Notes under the pieces: generated by a model
Database searches by the model: none
What the model was told of the DNA's origin: nothing
Seen by the model: only the letters and a program-made list of their open reading frames with translations
Shown here: piece after piece, positions 43,158-54,081 of the stretch
Position numbering within the stretch: position 1 is the first letter of the stretch
Layout of the letters: each line of letters begins with the position of its first letter
Translations under genes and position numbers: made by a program
Source: Novosphingobium sp.
Lineage (GTDB): Bacteria; Pseudomonadota; Alphaproteobacteria; Sphingomonadales; Sphingomonadaceae
Reading direction: 5' to 3'
DNA: 64,000 nucleotides
Assembly (NCBI RefSeq): GCF_027486195.1
Contig: NZ_JAIXPP010000074.1
Location: 25,939 to 89,938, forward strand

Positions 43158-43314
43158 GGTACTTCCCCTGTGAACGGACTCTCCCGAGAGTGTCCCTGTA
43201 ATTGAACGACTGCCGCCTCTTGCGGTTCCGGCGTGCTTATTCGCCCTATCATCCTGAACGCTAGCCGAATAGCGGGCCTTCGCGCGCGCCTGCAAATCTG
43301 CTAGCGCTTCCCGC

Positions 43315-44640
43315 GTGACCCCTTATCCTTGGCCAGACGCCTTCATCATCCTCGGGCTGGTCCTTCTCAACGCCCTGTTTTCCATGACGGAACTGGCGAT
43401 CGTCTCGGCACGCCCCGCCCGGCTGAAGGTCGCGGCAGAGGGCGGCAGCAAGGGCGCAAAACTGGCGCTCGAACTCGCGGCAGATCCCGGCAAGCTGCTC
43501 TCCACCGCCCAGATCGGCATCACCTTGATCGGCATCATCGCGGGTGCCTACTCCGGCGCAAGCCTTGGCGGACCGACCGGCGAACGCCTCGCCGCGCTCG
43601 GCCTGCCCGGTGAATGGGCCCCCATCGTCGGCTTCGTGCTGGTCATTGCGATCACCACCTACCTCAGCCTCGTCGTCGGCGAACTGGTGCCCAAGCAGCT
43701 TGCCCTGCGCGCGGCCGAGCCCATCGCCATCGTCGCCGCCGCGCCGATGCGGTTGATGGCCCGCGCCACGGCCCCCTTCGTGTGGACGCTCGACAGTTCC
43801 TCCTCGCTGCTGCTGCGCCTCTTCGGCGTGAACCGCACCGCCGAACAGGACGTGACGGCCGAGGAACTCCACATGATCTTCGCCGAAGCGACCCGCTCCG
43901 GCGTGATCGAGGAAGACGAGCGCGCGCTGATGACCGGCATCATGCGCCTCGCCGATCGCCCCGTGCGCGAAGTGATGACCCCGCGCACCGAGTTGCACTG
44001 GATCGAGCGCCGTGCGCCGGAAACCGAATTGCGTGCCGCCATCGCCGATAGCCCGCATTCGCTGCTCCTCGTCGCCGATGGCTCGGTCGATAACGTGGTC
44101 GGCGTGGTCAAGGTGCGCGATGTGCTCTCCGTGCTCCTGCGCGGCCGCAAGGTCATGCTCGCGCGGCTGATGAAGAAGCCGGCCATCGTGCCCGACCAGC
44201 TCGATACGATGGACGCGCTGCGGGTGATCCAGCACGCCGAAATCGCCATCGCGCTCGTCCATGACGAGTACGGCCATCTCGAAGGGATCATCACACCGGC
44301 GGACCTGCTCGATGCGATCGTCGGCAATTTCGTCGGGCATGGCGACGAAGGCGACGGGCCGATGATCGTGGAGCGCGAGGATGGCTCGCTGCTGCTCTCG
44401 GGCGCGCTCCCCGCCGATGCGCTGGCGGACCGGCTTTCCATCGAACTCCCCGAAGACCGGGATTTCGCTACCGCCGCCGGCTTCGCGCTCTCGGTGCTCA
44501 AACGCCTGCCGAGCGAAGGCGAGCATTTCCACGATCAGGGGTGGCGTTTCGAAGTGGTCGATATGGACGGCCGCAAGATCGACAAGCTGCTGGCCAGCAA
44601 GGTCAAGCCCGCCCACACCGCGCCTGTGCTGGACGGCTGA
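43315..44640 (+). CDS. CNNM/CorC-type membrane protein (DUF21, CBS pair, CorC_HlyC)
   Basis: A 441-residue protein. The N-terminal DUF21 membrane domain (about 1-190; FIILGLVLLNALFSMTELAIVSA) is followed by a CBS pair (VREVMTPRTELHWIERRAPE; HDEYGHLEGIITPADLLDAI) and the CorC_HlyC domain. Members are linked to Mg2+/Co2+ transport or toxin-like names such as hemolysin C; a Mg2+ exporter role is the best guess. The start is GTG 43315, with no nearby ATG alternative that keeps the first helix. A REP-like palindrome follows. Confidence 0.9.
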   Translation: MTPYPWPDAFIILGLVLLNALFSMTELAIVSARPARLKVAAEGGSKGAKLALELAADPGKLLSTAQIGITLIGIIAGAYSGASLGGPTGERLAALGLPGEWAPIVGFVLVIAITTYLSLVVGELVPKQLALRAAEPIAIVAAAPMRLMARATAPFVWTLDSSSSLLLRLFGVNRTAEQDVTAEELHMIFAEATRSGVIEEDERALMTGIMRLADRPVREVMTPRTELHWIERRAPETELRAAIADSPHSLLLVADGSVDNVVGVVKVRDVLSVLLRGRKVMLARLMKKPAIVPDQLDTMDALRVIQHAEIAIALVHDEYGHLEGIITPADLLDAIVGNFVGHGDEGDGPMIVEREDGSLLLSGALPADALADRLSIELPEDRDFATAAGFALSVLKRLPSEGEHFHDQGWRFEVVDMDGRKIDKLLASKVKPAHTAPVLDG

Positions 44641-44662
44641 GGCCGGGAACTCGTGACCAACC

Positions 44663-44747
44663 CTTCGTCATTGCGAGCGTAACGAAGCAATCCAGAGCAC
44701 CATGCACTGACGCCCTAGATTGCTTCGCTACGCTCGCAATGACGAAG
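44663..44747. repeat. Dispersed palindromic repeat (REP-like), copy 1
   Basis: Two 29-bp arms in inverted orientation (44663-44691 and 44719-44747) with one mismatch; the arms contain CGTCATTGCGAGCGTA and its complement. The same arm sequence returns at 63015-63099. It fills the gap between the convergent CNNM and DUF3035 genes. Confidence 0.85.
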
Positions 44748-44756
44748 TAAGGGAAA

Positions 44757-45170
44757 TCAGCCCGGAATCTGCGCCCGCGCCTCGCGCCCGTCGCCTTCCG
44801 GCGCGGCAAGAATATCGCGCACCGCGGCGCCCTTGGCCACGGTCTTGGTCTTCGGATCGCCGACCACGTTACGGATGCCCACGGCCGAAGCCCCCGCCTT
44901 GCCCAGCGCATCGGTTTCCACCGCGCTGCGCGGGGCCGTGCCGCCGAACAGGGCATCGAGCGCCTGCTTCGAGCTATCGACATCCTGCGGGCGCGGCGCG
45001 CCGGGGTTGGGCGGCATCAGCGCGAAATCGGGCGGCACCACCAGCGGCGCCTGCCGGCTCACCGCGAATTCGTCAGGCCGGATGCGGTTGAACAGCGAGC
45101 CCCCCTGCGAGCACGCGCCAAGCAGCGTTGCGCCACCGGCAAGCATCAGGATGGTGAGGGACTTACGCAT
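44757..45170 (-). CDS. DUF3035 lipoprotein
   Basis: A 137-residue protein with a lipoprotein signal (LTILMLAGGATLLGAC, lipobox LLGAC) and the DUF3035 pattern NRIRPDEFAVSRQAPLVVPPDF and MPPNPGAPRPQD. The rest is probably unstructured. Function unknown, but it is typically linked to lspA in alphaproteobacteria. The ATG at 45170 overlaps the lspA stop by 1 nt, so its maturation enzyme is co-translated with it. Confidence 0.88.
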   Translation of the reverse strand: MRKSLTILMLAGGATLLGACSQGGSLFNRIRPDEFAVSRQAPLVVPPDFALMPPNPGAPRPQDVDSSKQALDALFGGTAPRSAVETDALGKAGASAVGIRNVVGDPKTKTVAKGAAVRDILAAPEGDGREARAQIPG

Positions 45171-45715
45171 CAAACAGTCTCCGTGGCGGTATCATTGTCA
45201 GCATCCGCCGCTTCGGCGGGCTTTTCGCGCGAAAGCAGCGACCGGGCAAGCAGTATCAGCACGCCGCAGGTGATCGCGGCATCGGCGAGGTTGAAGATCA
45301 GGAACGGACGCCACTGGCCGATGTGGAGATCGGCATAGTCGATCACATAGCCGCGCGTGGACCGGTCGTAGATATTGCCAAGCGCCCCGCCCAGCACCAG
45401 CGCCAGCGCGGCAATCTCGCCCAGCACCTTCTCGCGCAGCATCCACACCGCGACGCCGCAGGCAATCAGACCGGTCATCGCCAGCAGCACGAGCTTGGTC
45501 TCGCTCGAATCCGCGGTGAACATGCCGTAGGAAACGCCGTAGTTCTCGGTCCAGCGCAGATCGAAGAACGGCAGCAGCTTGATGAGGCCGACCGCCTGCA
45601 GATCGAGCGGCCCCGCCACGAACGCCTTGATCCCCCGGTCCAGCGCGAAGACGCCCAGCGCCAGGCCAAACCCGGCAGCGCGCCCATTTGCGAGACGGAC
45701 CGCAGGGCTCCTCAT
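45170..45715 (-). CDS. lspA: Lipoprotein signal peptidase (signal peptidase II)
   Basis: A 181-residue inner-membrane aspartic protease with four membrane helices. The two catalytic Asp motifs are [17 protein letters not shown] and FNLADAAI. It cuts signal peptides of diacylated prolipoproteins, such as the DUF3035 and OmpA-like proteins encoded nearby. ATG 45715 overlaps the ileS stop by 4 nt; the reading from 45805 is inside ileS. A hydrophilic C-terminal tail ([18 protein letters not shown]) is somewhat long for the family. Confidence 0.95.
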   Translation of the reverse strand: MRSPAVRLANGRAAGFGLALGVFALDRGIKAFVAGPLDLQAVGLIKLLPFFDLRWTENYGVSYGMFTADSSETKLVLLAMTGLIACGVAVWMLREKVLGEIAALALVLGGALGNIYDRSTRGYVIDYADLHIGQWRPFLIFNLADAAITCGVLILLARSLLSREKPAEAADADNDTATETV

Positions 45716-48570
45716 GCCGGCAGCCCCGCCACCACGTCGTCGCACCGGGCGCAGAGCGCGCCGTCCTCGGTCACTTCGGGCAGGTGCCGCCAGCAGCGGC
45801 CGCACTTGTGCAGGGTGGTTGGCGTGATCGTCACCTCGTCGCCCTGCCCGCGCGCGACTGACGCGGTGATGAACAGTTCGGCGAGGTCACCTTCTGGCGC
45901 ACTAGCGGGCACGGTCACTTCGGCCTGCAGGCTCGATCCGATCACCTTGTCGCGGCGCAGCGGCTCGATCGCCTCTGTCACCGTGGTGCGCAGTGCACGC
46001 AGCCCGTCGAACCGGGTCGCCAGCGCCTCGTCGCGCCACTCTGCCGGCAGGTCGCGCAGCGCGCCGAGATGCACGCTGCCGCGATCCGGGAACCGCGTCG
46101 TCCACACTTCTTCCGCCGTGAATACCAGCACCGGCGCCGCATAGCGCACCAGCGCGTGGAACAGCACATCGAGCACCGACCGATAAGCGCGCCGCTTGGG
46201 GTCCGCAGGCGCATCGCAATAGAGGCAGTCCTTGCGGATATCGAAGTAGAACGCGGACAGGTCCTCGTTGCAGAAATCGATCAGCACGCGGGTGTAGGTG
46301 TTGAAATCGAAATCCGCGATAGCCTGCCGCAGCGTCACATCAAGCTCGCTCAGCCGGTGCAGCATATAGCGCTCCAGCTCCGGCATATCCGCCGCTTCCA
46401 CGCCCTCGGCCTCCCAATCGAACCCTTCGAGCGCGCCCAGCAGATAGCGGAAGGTGTTGCGCAGCTTGCGATACTGGTCCGCCACGCCGCCGAGGATTTC
46501 CTTCCCGATCCGGTGGTCCTCGGTGAAATCGACCGATAGCGCCCAGAGCCGCAGGATATCTGCGCCATATTCCTTCATCAGGTCGATGGGCGAGATCGTG
46601 TTGCCCAAGGACTTGGACATTTTCATGCCCTTGGAATCCATCGTGAAGCCGTGGGTCAGTACCGCCTTGTAGGGCGCATGGCCGCGCGTGGCGCAGGCTT
46701 CCAGCAGCGAGGACTGGAACCAGCCGCGATGCTGGTCAGAGCCTTCGAGATAGAGATCGGCATGCGGGCCGGTGTAGCCTTCCGGGCGCAGCAGATCGGG
46801 CCACTTGCCCGATTCGAGCACGAAGGCATGCGTGCTGCCGCTATCGAACCACACATCGAGAATGTCGGTGACGCGCTCGTAGTCCTCGAGCCGGTACTCG
46901 GCCCCGAGATACTCCTGCGCGCGCTCCTCGCTCCACGCATCGACACCGCCCGCGCGCACGGCCGCCACGATCCGCGCATTGACGGCGGGATCGGCGAGGT
47001 ACTGGCCGGTCTTGCGGTCCACAAACAGCGTGATCGGCACGCCCCACGCGCGCTGGCGCGAAAGCACCCAGTCCGGCCGCCCCTCGACCATCGCGCGAAT
47101 GCGGTTCTCACCCTTTTCCGGAACCCAGCGGGTATCGGAAATGGCCTTCGTCGCCTTCTCGCGCAGCGTGCCGCCGGCGCTCTCGCGGTCCATCGGCACA
47201 AACCACTGCGGCGTGCAGCGATAGATCACCTTGGCCTTCGAACGCCACGAATGCGGATAGGAATGCTTGTAGTCCGCGCTCGCCGCCACCAGCCCGCCAG
47301 CCTCGCGCAGCGCCTCGCAGATCGGCCCGTCCGGCGCATTGAACTTCGGATTGATGACCGAGCCCTGCCCGCCGAGCCAGCCCCAGTCCTCGCGGTACTT
47401 GCCGTCGCCGAGCACCGCGAACACCGGCTCGATCCCGTGCGCCTTGCACAGCGCAAAGTCGTCCTCGCCATGATCCGGCGCCATATGGACAAGGCCCGTG
47501 CCGCTGTCGGTCGTGACGAAATCGCCGGGCAGCATCGGGCGCGGCTTGGCGAAGAACCCACCGAGACGGTGCATCGGGTGCCGGCAGATGGTTCCGGCTA
47601 GGTCGGAGCCTTTGCCCACCCAAATTTCTTGCAGTTGAAGTTCAAAGCCGTTCGCAGCTTGGAAACGCGCCCGAACGCTTGCTTCCAGAGGTTTGGCAAA
47701 AAGGATTGCCGCGTGCGCCCAAGGTGCGGGCCTCGTACCATTCGGTGCTTCACCTTCGTAGCTTCCGGCCTTGAAGGATGGCCTGTAGATGCCGTACTCA
47801 ACCTCCGGCCCATAAGCCAAAGCCTGGTTCACCGGGATCGTCCAAGGCGTCGTCGTCCAGATCACCGCATGCGCGCCGACCAGTTCGGCAATCGGCGACT
47901 CAACGATCTCGAACGCCACATCGATCTGGGTCGAGACGATATCCTCGTATTCGACCTCCGCCTCAGCCAGCGCGGTCTTCTCCACCGGCGACCACATCAC
48001 CGGCTTAGCGCCGCGATAGAGCTGGCCGCTCTCGGCAAACTTCAGCAGTTCGGCAACGATGGTGCCTTCCGCTTCCGGGTCCATCGTCAGGTAGGGGTGA
48101 TCCCAATCGCCCTGGATGCCCAGCCGCTTCAGCTGCTCGCGCTGCACGTCCACCCACTTCTGGGCATAGGCGCGGCATTCGGCGCGGAACTCGACCGGCG
48201 GAACCTCGTCCTTGTTCTTCTTCTTCTTGCGGTACTCTTCCTCGACCTTCCACTCGATGGGCAGGCCATGGCAATCCCAGCCGGGCACATAGGGCGCGTC
48301 CTTGCCGAGCAGGCTCTGCGTGCGGCAGACCATGTCCTTCAGGATATGGTTCAGCGCATGGCCGATATGCATGTCGCCATTGGCATAGGGCGGGCCGTCA
48401 TGAAGAATGAACTTCTCCGCGCCCGCACGCGCCTCGCGCAGCTGCTGGTAAAGCCCCTCATCCTGCCAGCGCGAAAGAATGCCCGGCTCCTTCTGCGGCA
48501 GGCCGGCCTTCATCGGAAAATCGGTCTTCGGCAGGAAGACGGTCGAACGGTAGTCTGGAGCTTCGGTCAT
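45712..48570 (-). CDS. ileS: Isoleucyl-tRNA synthetase
   Basis: A 952-residue class I synthetase of bacterial type. HIGH is at 68-71, KMSKS at 650-654, and the C-terminal zinc site [11 protein letters not shown] plus CARCDDV is complete. The CP1 editing domain lies between. A local stretch of the CP1 part (about 47600-47800) has visibly lower GC and codons unlike the rest (for example [19 protein letters not shown]), although the frame is intact. It is followed by lspA (4-nt overlap). Start ATG 48570. Confidence 0.97.
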   Translation of the reverse strand: MTEAPDYRSTVFLPKTDFPMKAGLPQKEPGILSRWQDEGLYQQLREARAGAEKFILHDGPPYANGDMHIGHALNHILKDMVCRTQSLLGKDAPYVPGWDCHGLPIEWKVEEEYRKKKKNKDEVPPVEFRAECRAYAQKWVDVQREQLKRLGIQGDWDHPYLTMDPEAEGTIVAELLKFAESGQLYRGAKPVMWSPVEKTALAEAEVEYEDIVSTQIDVAFEIVESPIAELVGAHAVIWTTTPWTIPVNQALAYGPEVEYGIYRPSFKAGSYEGEAPNGTRPAPWAHAAILFAKPLEASVRARFQAANGFELQLQEIWVGKGSDLAGTICRHPMHRLGGFFAKPRPMLPGDFVTTDSGTGLVHMAPDHGEDDFALCKAHGIEPVFAVLGDGKYREDWGWLGGQGSVINPKFNAPDGPICEALREAGGLVAASADYKHSYPHSWRSKAKVIYRCTPQWFVPMDRESAGGTLREKATKAISDTRWVPEKGENRIRAMVEGRPDWVLSRQRAWGVPITLFVDRKTGQYLADPAVNARIVAAVRAGGVDAWSEERAQEYLGAEYRLEDYERVTDILDVWFDSGSTHAFVLESGKWPDLLRPEGYTGPHADLYLEGSDQHRGWFQSSLLEACATRGHAPYKAVLTHGFTMDSKGMKMSKSLGNTISPIDLMKEYGADILRLWALSVDFTEDHRIGKEILGGVADQYRKLRNTFRYLLGALEGFDWEAEGVEAADMPELERYMLHRLSELDVTLRQAIADFDFNTYTRVLIDFCNEDLSAFYFDIRKDCLYCDAPADPKRRAYRSVLDVLFHALVRYAAPVLVFTAEEVWTTRFPDRGSVHLGALRDLPAEWRDEALATRFDGLRALRTTVTEAIEPLRRDKVIGSSLQAEVTVPASAPEGDLAELFITASVARGQGDEVTITPTTLHKCGRCWRHLPEVTEDGALCARCDDVVAGLPA

Positions 48571-48619
48571 GATCGGCGGGCCTTAGCGAAGCGCCGGGAT
48601 TCCTGCAAACACTCGCGCG

Positions 48620-49687
48620 TCAGTCGGTCGAAGCATCATCGCGCTCCTGCGCCGCCAGCGCCTCGGCATTGGTGCGCTTGTCGAGCGCTGGGCGCAGCGC
48701 CGGCCCCACCGTCCAGTAATCATCGACCATGACATGGCCCCGAAAGGTGATCGGCACAGACGGCAGATCGCGCGCATGGAGCAGCCCCGCGCCGGTGCCG
48801 CTGCGCACCGCGAGGACCTGCCCGCCGGTCGCCGTCATGCGGTTCACGGTCAAATTGGGCCAGCCCCACAGCGTGAACGTTGCATCGAGCGGCGCGATCA
48901 TCGTGCTGCCCTTGCAGCTGGCAGGCAGCAGGCCGGTCCAGCCGCTCGTGCGGTAGGCCGATGTGCAGGCCGCCGCCTGCGCCGGATCGAACGCCCAGCT
49001 CTTCGGCCAGGCCGCGCGGATCACCGCAAGCGCTGCTGGCCCTGCGCTGAAGCCGTCCTCCGTGGCCACCGGATCGCGCCCCATCGCCTTGAGCTTCGCC
49101 ACCAGCACCCTCGCGCCCTGCGCATCATCGGCCACGAGGCGGAAGAAATAGCGGCCTCTGGGATCGGCCTCGATCACCTCGTCCAGCGTCGGGATCGTGT
49201 TGCGCGCGTTGCCGCGCAGGGGGAAGGTCTTGCCTCCGTCCGCAGTGTAGCCATAGCCCGGATCGAGCGCCTGAATCGCGGCAAGCGACTGGGCCGAAAG
49301 CGACCCCTTCCCGTTGCTGCGGCAATCGAGCGCGGCATCGGGATAGAGCACCAGCGCATCGTCGGCGGTACGCACCACATCAAGCGTCACGAGGTCCGCC
49401 CCCATGCGCCGCGCCATCTGCACCGATCGCGCGGTATCGGCGATGTAATCATGCAGTGGCGGGAGGATCGCCTGCGCCGGGCATGAGCTTGTACGCCCGG
49501 ACGGTGTGTATTGCTGCGAAATACCGCCATTTGCGATCAATCTCAGGTGCCCTCTCGGATTGTCCGCCAGCCAACTCGCATTGACAAACGTGAGTGCCAG
49601 AAAGCCGAGAGCGCCCAAAAACGCCAGACCACGAAGCCAGATCACTGAAAAACGCGCCCCCAAGACTGCGTTGGATTTGAAAAGCAT
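48620..49687 (-). CDS. GDPD-like membrane-anchored protein lacking catalytic residues
   Basis: A 355-residue protein with an N-terminal membrane segment (VIWLRGLAFLGALGFLALTFV). The remainder follows the glycerophosphodiester phosphodiesterase layout, but the hallmark IAHRG is IANGG, the ExD pair is LVTLDVV and the HDxxLxRxTxG motif is YPDAALDCRSNGKG. Both active-site histidines and the metal-binding Glu are therefore replaced. It is probably a non-catalytic GDPD fold or a different function. The 5' end has lower GC than the rest. It sits upstream of ileS on the same strand. Confidence 0.75.
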   Translation of the reverse strand: MLFKSNAVLGARFSVIWLRGLAFLGALGFLALTFVNASWLADNPRGHLRLIANGGISQQYTPSGRTSSCPAQAILPPLHDYIADTARSVQMARRMGADLVTLDVVRTADDALVLYPDAALDCRSNGKGSLSAQSLAAIQALDPGYGYTADGGKTFPLRGNARNTIPTLDEVIEADPRGRYFFRLVADDAQGARVLVAKLKAMGRDPVATEDGFSAGPAALAVIRAAWPKSWAFDPAQAAACTSAYRTSGWTGLLPASCKGSTMIAPLDATFTLWGWPNLTVNRMTATGGQVLAVRSGTGAGLLHARDLPSVPITFRGHVMVDDYWTVGPALRPALDKRTNAEALAAQERDDASTD

Positions 49688-49774
49688 TGCTCGCGCAGCC
49701 TTGGCACCAAGTCAAACGCTTCCTCGCGGCGCTGCGGATGGCGCATCATCACGCCTTGCGCTAGACTGCCCTGC

Positions 49775-50272
49775 ATGGCCACCCAGCACCACGCGCACCG
49801 CAGTCCGCTCCTCCGTGCCGAGGGGCGATGGGCGCTCGCCGTCAATGTCGGCCTGCTCATCGCCGCCACCATCGCGATCAACGGCTTTCTCTTCGCCATC
49901 GGCTGGGCGCGGCCGAGCGGCCGTCAGATGCCGATGATCCCGCCGGGTGCCGTAGTCGGCCTGATCTGGACCGTTTTGCTTGGCCTGATGGGCGCGGCGC
50001 GCTGGTCCTACGTGCGCGGCAGCGGCGATAGCGGTTGGCGTTCGTGGACGCCGTACATGCTTGCTGCGCTGTGCATCGCCTATCCGTTCTACACCGGCGG
50101 ATTGCAGCGCAATGATGCAGCGTTCTGGGGCACGGTCGTCACCCTGATCGTCGCGGTCGCTGTCATGCTGGTGCTGCGCGAGCGCGAACCTCGCGCGCCC
50201 TGGCTCATCGTGCCGACCGCGTTCTGGGGCGGCTACGTGCTCAGCGTGATGATCGCCTACCCGCCAGCCTAA
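49775..50272 (+). CDS. TspO/MBR-like membrane protein
   Basis: A 165-residue protein with five hydrophobic helices. MIPPGAVVGLIWTVLLGLMG matches the TspO/MBR loop-and-helix (PP-x3-G-x2-WT-x2-LMG), but the family's tryptophan-rich later helices are less clear. TspO proteins bind porphyrins and are linked to tetrapyrrole and oxidative-stress control. It lies alone on the plus strand within a minus-strand block and overlaps the ribF 3' end by 4 nt. Confidence 0.68.
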   Translation: MATQHHAHRSPLLRAEGRWALAVNVGLLIAATIAINGFLFAIGWARPSGRQMPMIPPGAVVGLIWTVLLGLMGAARWSYVRGSGDSGWRSWTPYMLAALCIAYPFYTGGLQRNDAAFWGTVVTLIVAVAVMLVLREREPRAPWLIVPTAFWGGYVLSVMIAYPPA

Positions 50273-51188
50273 GCCAGCAGCCGCCGCGCTTCATCGCAAT
50301 CGCGCCCCATCTGCGCAACGAGCGCATCAAGGCTATCGAATTTCGCCTCACCGCGCAGGAAGTGGTGGAATGCCACTTCGATCTCCTGCCCATAGAGATC
50401 GCCGCTGAAGTCGAAGAAATGCGGCTCGAGCAATTCCTTGGGCGGATCGAACGTAGGCCGGATGCCGATATTCGCCGCGCCCTTGAGCACGCAGCCGTCA
50501 GGAAGATGCCCCGTCACCGCATAGATACCGTAGCGCGGCCGCAGATAGCTGCCGATATCAAGGTTGGCCGTCGGGAAGTTGATCGTCCGCCCCACCTTGT
50601 CGCCATGCTGCACCGGGCCGCGGATCGCGAAAGGCCGCGTCAGCAGCCGCGCGGCCTCCTGCGGATCGCCCGCCACCAGCGCCTCGCGAATGCGGCTGGA
50701 GGAAACGACCTCGCCGTCCAGCAGCACCGGGCCAACCGCGCGCGTTTCCAGCCCCACCGCAGCGCCGACATCGCGCAGCACGCCGACATTCCCGCCGCGC
50801 GCCCGGCCGAAGGTGAAGTCCTCGCCCGTCACCACCGCCGCCGCGCCGAGCCGGTCTGACAGTAGATCGCGCACGAAGGCCTCCGCCGGCATCGCCGCCA
50901 TCGCACCATCGAACCCGAACACCAGCATCGCATCCGCGCCCGCCTCGGTGAACAGCGCCTCGCGCTGATCCAGCGTGGTCAGGCGGAACGGCGGCGCATC
51001 GGGCTTGAAGTGGCGCACCGGATGCGGATCGAAGGTGGCGATGATCGCGGGCCGGCCTTGCTCGCGCGACCAGCGCACCGCTTCGCCCGCCACAGCCTGG
51101 TGGCCGAGATGAAACCCGTCGAAATTGCCCAGCGCGATGACGCCGCCGCGCAAGGCTTCGGGCATGGGTTCGTTGGCATGGACGCGCA

Positions 51189-51189
<1 letters not shown>
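50269..51189 (-). CDS. ribF: Bifunctional riboflavin kinase / FAD synthetase
   Basis: A 306-residue RibF. The N-terminal FMN adenylyltransferase has GNFDGFHLGHQ, GEDFTFGRARGGN and SSSRIREAL. The C-terminal riboflavin kinase has GRTINFPTANL and NIGIRPTF. It makes FMN and then FAD. The start ATG 51189 overlaps the folA stop by 1 nt. Its products serve flavoproteins such as the ETF encoded earlier. Confidence 0.95.
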
Positions 51190-51677
<488 letters not shown>

Positions 51678-52733
51678 TCAGAGCACCAGCCGCGTCACAT
51701 GGCCCATCTTGCGCCCGGGCCGCACTGCCGCCTTGCCATAGAGATGCAAGTGGTTGGCCGGATCGGACAGGATCGCGGGCCAGTCATGCGCCTCGTCGCC
51801 GATCAGGTTGTCCATCACCACGCCCGCCGCACAAAGCTCGGTCGAACCCAGCGGCAGTCCGCAAATCGCGCGAACGTGGTTCTCGAATTGCGAGGTGAGC
51901 GCGCCTTCGATCGTCCAGTGCCCGGAATTGTGCACGCGCGGCGCCATTTCGTTGAACACCGGGCCGTCTGCCGTGGCGAAGAACTCCAGCGTCAGTACGC
52001 CGACATGGCCGAGCGCATCCGCCACCTGCTTGGCCAGCGCCCTTGCAGCATCCACTTGCGCACGCACCGCATCGCCTGCCGGCACCACCGACTGGCTCAG
52101 GATGCCCGCCTTGTGCGCATTCTGCGCCGAATCCCAGAAGCGCACGTCACCATCCGCCCCGCGCACGAGGATCACCGAAAACTCGGCATCAAACTGCACG
52201 AAGCCTTCATAGACGAGCGGCACCTGCGGCAGCTCCAGCCCGGCGGCATCTTCCGGCTTCATGATCCGCCACTGGCCCTTACCGTCATAGCCGTCGCGCC
52301 GCGTCTTGAGGATGCCTGGGGTGCCGATCTTCGCAATCGCTGCCGCCAGATCGGCGGCGCTGTCTACCGTGGCCCAGGGCGCAGGCCGTCCGCCCAGCGC
52401 CTCAACGAAGCTCTTCTCTGCCGCGCGGTCCTGCGCCACTTCCAGCGAACGCGTGCCCGGATGCAGCGCCGCATCGCCCAGCGCGGCGAGCGGCGCGACC
52501 GGCACGTTCTCGAACTCGTAGGTCACCACCGCACAGGCCTTGCCGAATGCGGCCAGCGCATCGGCATCATACCAGCCCGCACAAGTGAACCCCGCGCAGA
52601 CATCCGCCGCGATCGAATCCGCCTCGGGCGCATAGACATGGCAGCGATAGCCAAGGTTCGCTGCGGCAAGCGCGATCATCCGGCCGAGCTGCCCGCCGCC
52701 CAGAATGCCGATGGTCTCGCCAGGAGCGATCAT
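51678..52733 (-). CDS. purK: N5-carboxyaminoimidazole ribonucleotide synthase
   Basis: A 351-residue ATP-grasp enzyme for step 6a of purine synthesis. IGILGGGQLGRMIALAAANLG is the N-terminal Rossmann part, KTRRDGYDGKGQW the ATP-grasp loop, and FNEMAPRVHNSGHWT the C-terminal substrate and metal site. Start ATG 52733, 4 nt after the purE stop. Order purE, purK is standard. Confidence 0.96.
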   Translation of the reverse strand: MIAPGETIGILGGGQLGRMIALAAANLGYRCHVYAPEADSIAADVCAGFTCAGWYDADALAAFGKACAVVTYEFENVPVAPLAALGDAALHPGTRSLEVAQDRAAEKSFVEALGGRPAPWATVDSAADLAAAIAKIGTPGILKTRRDGYDGKGQWRIMKPEDAAGLELPQVPLVYEGFVQFDAEFSVILVRGADGDVRFWDSAQNAHKAGILSQSVVPAGDAVRAQVDAARALAKQVADALGHVGVLTLEFFATADGPVFNEMAPRVHNSGHWTIEGALTSQFENHVRAICGLPLGSTELCAAGVVMDNLIGDEAHDWPAILSDPANHLHLYGKAAVRPGRKMGHVTRLVL

Positions 52734-52737
52734 GCCG

Positions 52738-53232
52738 TCACACCGGAAACTCGGCGACCGAATCGGTCTGCGCCGTGCGCCACGCCACCAGCCGGTCGCT
52801 CAGCTCCGGATCGGAGAGCGCGAGGATCGAAGCCGCCAGCAGCGCCGCATTGGTGGCTCCCGCCGCGCCGATGGCCAGCGTGCCGACGGGAATGCCGCCC
52901 GGCATCTGCACGATGGAGAGCAGGCTATCGAGCCCCTTGAGCGCCTTGGACTGCACCGGCACACCCAGCACCGGCAGATGCGTCATCGAAGCGATCATCC
53001 CCGGCAGATGCGCTGCGCCGCCCGCGCCTGCGATGATCACCTGGATGCCTGTCGCCGCCGCGCCCTTTGCGAAGGCCACCAGCCGGTCCGGCGTGCGATG
53101 CGCCGAAACGATCCGGCACTCATGCGCCACGCCCAGCTTTTCCAGCACGGCCGCGCCGTTCTGCATGGTCTCCCAGTCAGACTGGCTGCCCATCACGATA
53201 GCGACCTTTGCCGCGCCGTCAGTCATCCCCAT
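52738..53232 (-). CDS. purE: N5-carboxyaminoimidazole ribonucleotide mutase
   Basis: A 164-residue class I Pur[15 protein letters not shown] at the N-terminus, SAHRTPDRL, then [12 protein letters not shown] and [18 protein letters not shown]. It moves the carboxyl group from N5-CAIR to give CAIR. ATG 53232 has GAGGGG 4 nt upstream; ATG 53226 in the same frame is the alternative. It starts 24 nt after gpmA. Confidence 0.96.
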   Translation of the reverse strand: MGMTDGAAKVAIVMGSQSDWETMQNGAAVLEKLGVAHECRIVSAHRTPDRLVAFAKGAAATGIQVIIAGAGGAAHLPGMIASMTHLPVLGVPVQSKALKGLDSLLSIVQMPGGIPVGTLAIGAAGATNAALLAASILALSDPELSDRLVAWRTAQTDSVAEFPV

Positions 53233-53256
53233 GCATCCCCTCGCAGACGGTGCGCC

Positions 53257-53943
53257 TCAGCGCTCCGACAGGTAGTAGCGCTCGATCTCGCCCAGATCGT
53301 CGTCCAGTTCATAGACAATCGGCTGCCCGGTTGGAATCTCGAGCCCGGTGATATCGGCGTCCGAAATGCCCGAAAGGTGCTTCACCAGCGCGCGCAGCGA
53401 ATTGCCGTGTGCGGAAACCAGCACCGTCTCACCGCTGCGCAGCGCGGGGGCGATCTTCTCGTCCCAGCACGGCAGCACGCGTGCGATGGTGTCCTTGAGG
53501 CTCTCGGTGTTCGGCACGTCGATCCCGGCATAGCGCGGGTCGCTGGCGAGATCGAACTCGCTGCCCGCTTCAAGCGGCGGCGGCGGAATGTCGAAGCTGC
53601 GGCGCCAGATCTTTACCTGTTCGTCGCCGTGCTTCGCCGCCGTCTCTGCCTTGTCGAGCCCGGTCAGCCCGCCATAGTGCCGTTCGTTGAGCCGCCAGTC
53701 CTTGTCCTCGGGAATCCAGATGCGACCCGCCGCTTCCAGCGCCAGATGCAGCGTCTTGATCGCGCGCTTCTGGAGCGAGGTGAACGCGGTGGTCGGCAGG
53801 ATGCCCTTGGCTTTCAGCAGTTCGCCCGCAGCAAAGGCCTCGGCCGCGCCTTTCTCGGTCACGTCCACATCCCACCAGCCGGTGAAGCGGTTTTCGAGGT
53901 TCCACTGCGACTGGCCGTGGCGGATCAGGATCAGGCGGGGCAT
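53257..53943 (-). CDS. gpmA: 2,3-bisphosphoglycerate-dependent phosphoglycerate mutase
   Basis: A 228-residue dPGM with the catalytic RHGQSQWN (phospho-His), [26 protein letters not shown] and [10 protein letters not shown] (second His). It interconverts 3- and 2-phosphoglycerate in glycolysis. ATG 53943 has AAGGA upstream; the start at 53958 is less likely. It is the first gene of the purE-purK-folA-ribF block, though the functions are not linked. Confidence 0.95.
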   Translation of the reverse strand: MPRLILIRHGQSQWNLENRFTGWWDVDVTEKGAAEAFAAGELLKAKGILPTTAFTSLQKRAIKTLHLALEAAGRIWIPEDKDWRLNERHYGGLTGLDKAETAAKHGDEQVKIWRRSFDIPPPPLEAGSEFDLASDPRYAGIDVPNTESLKDTIARVLPCWDEKIAPALRSGETVLVSAHGNSLRALVKHLSGISDADITGLEIPTGQPIVYELDDDLGEIERYYLSER

Positions 53944-54034
53944 CGTCGTCCTTCGCAAGCTGCGGATGAAACAAGGGCGCGGACCTAGCGCCCGCCCGCG
54001 CTTTTGGAAAGGGGCGCTTTGGAAAGCCCCAGTC

Positions 54035-54063
54035 CCTTCACCTCATCTTGAGCCTGTCGAAGG
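54035..54063. repeat. Short dispersed repeat
   Basis: CCTTC ... GAAGG flanks TCATCTTGAGCCTGTCG, a sequence I recall as common in sphingomonad intergenic regions. It lies between the gpmA start and a small minus-strand gene, next to a partial direct repeat CGCTTTTGGAAAGG / CGCTTTGGAAAG at 53999-54026. No second copy of the first element was seen in this window. Confidence 0.45.
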
Positions 54064-54081
54064 AGGGAGCAGCGGCGCGCG

